5,104 bases of DNA from Conexibacter sp. (lineage in GTDB: Bacteria > Actinomycetota > Thermoleophilia > Solirubrobacterales > Solirubrobacteraceae), in contig JAOPZD010000635.1 in the NCBI GenBank assembly GCA_025964295.1, positions 1 to 5,104 of the forward strand, written 5' to 3'. The notes under the pieces are model-generated. The model was not told the DNA's origin. It saw only the letters and a program-made list of their open reading frames with translations, and ran no database searches. Shown here in pieces: positions 4,842 to 5,104 of this stretch. Both the position numbers and the translations under genes were made by a program. Each line of letters begins with the position of its first letter. Within the stretch, counting starts at the first letter, position 1.

Positions 4842-5104
4842 TTGACCACCGCGGCGAGCGTCGCTGCCTTGCCGACCTGGGCGGCCGCGTGGCCGGTGCG
4901 GACGCCGAGCACGCGCGAGCCGCCGGCGATGATCAGGCCGACGCCGCCGAGCACGAGCACCAGGCCGAGCAGCTGGCGCAGCGCCCACGGCCCGGTCGGC
5001 TTGCTGGCCGCGGCCGCGGCGGCGGCGTCGACGGCGGCCGGCGTCGCCAGCTTCGCCTGGCCGCTGGCCGGGCTCGATGCCCCGGCGTACGCCTTGGCGC
5101 GGGC
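4838..5104 (-). CDS. Small Ala-rich single-TM protein (C-terminal 88 residues; 5' end outside window)
   Basis: The frame is open from the window edge to TGA at 4840-4838, and the start lies beyond the right edge. The visible 88 residues begin with an Ala/Ser/Pro/Lys-rich, probably disordered stretch (about 1-39, with a run of seven Ala). One hydrophobic helix of Leu, Val, Ile and Gly follows (about 44-62), then the motif GGSRVLG (61-67) and a short mildly basic tail ending in VVK. I recognise no family. The helix plus GGSRVLG is nearly duplicated at the C-terminus of the next gene, so the two proteins probably sit in the same membrane in the same way. The stop overlaps the GTG of the peptidase gene by 4 nt, implying coupled translation. 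It was called because it is the only frame giving a sensible TM protein and a clean coupled junction. Role inferred only: phage or virion membrane protein. Confidence 0.72.
   Translation of the reverse strand, partial: ARAKAYAGASSPASGQAKLATPAAVDAAAAAAASKPTGPWALRQLLGLVLVLGGVGLIIAGGSRVLGVRTGHAAAQVGKAATLAAVVK
4903..4925. repeat. 23-nt direct repeat, copy 2 (encodes GGSRVLG)
   Basis: Second copy of the repeat at 4199-4221, in the same reading phase, placed after the TM helix of the 5'-truncated protein. The copies are 704 bp apart in the same orientation, which suggests duplication of a TM module between neighbouring genes. Confidence 0.85.

Noticed and set aside
4842..4988. Longer N-terminus for the M15 peptidase
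   Set aside because: The extra residues are Arg/Gly/Pro-rich shadow of the upstream TM gene; the GTGA overlap at 4841 fits the operon pattern.
1..5104. tRNA, rRNA, CRISPR array, insertion sequence, attachment site or riboswitch
   Set aside because: No repeat-spacer pattern, cloverleaf, transposase motif or inverted terminal repeats were seen; nearly every base is coding.

Overview
The window is a very G+C-rich (about 70% by eye), gene-dense stretch in which every supportable gene lies on the minus strand. Nine genes run from the right edge to the left edge and seven are complete. Five junctions overlap by 4 nt (GTGA or ATGA), one overlaps by 1 nt (TGATG), and the other two are gaps of exactly 25 nt. 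This looks like one co-transcribed, translationally coupled block. The content (two peptidoglycan hydrolases, lectin-like and glycosidase proteins, a fibre-like beta protein, small membrane proteins) points to the structural/lysis module of a bacteriophage or prophage. Base composition and codon use suggest a high-GC host such as an actinobacterium, but no gene here fixes the taxon. No integrase, capsid, terminase or packaging ATPase gene is in view.

In transcription order (right to left): (1) 5104-4838, end of a small Ala-rich single-TM protein; (2) 4841-4179, M15 (VanX/VanY-type) zinc peptidase with a C-terminal TM segment nearly copied from gene 1; (3) 4153-3704, small protein with a predicted beta-rich C-terminal half; (4) 3707-3012, LamG/concanavalin-like domain protein; (5) 3015-1984, clan GH-A glycoside hydrolase with an Arg/Trp-rich N-terminal 11-residue repeat; (6) 1987-1715, two-TM small membrane protein; (7) 1718-1407, small beta-type protein; (8) 1407-544, fibre/spike-like protein with a jelly-roll-like C-terminus; (9) 518 to the left edge, SLT/goose-lysozyme-like transglycosylase.

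A coherent reading is a host-entry and lysis cassette. Genes 4, 5 and 8 would bind or trim surface polysaccharide. Gene 2 (peptide cross-links) and gene 9 (glycan strands) would open the cell wall. Genes 1, 2 and 6 put protein in a membrane. Membrane-anchored wall hydrolase plus several small membrane and small beta-type proteins, without recognisable tail genes, raises the possibility of a membrane-containing (tectivirus-like) phage. A tailed phage with a minor-tail/lysis cluster remains an equally serious alternative.
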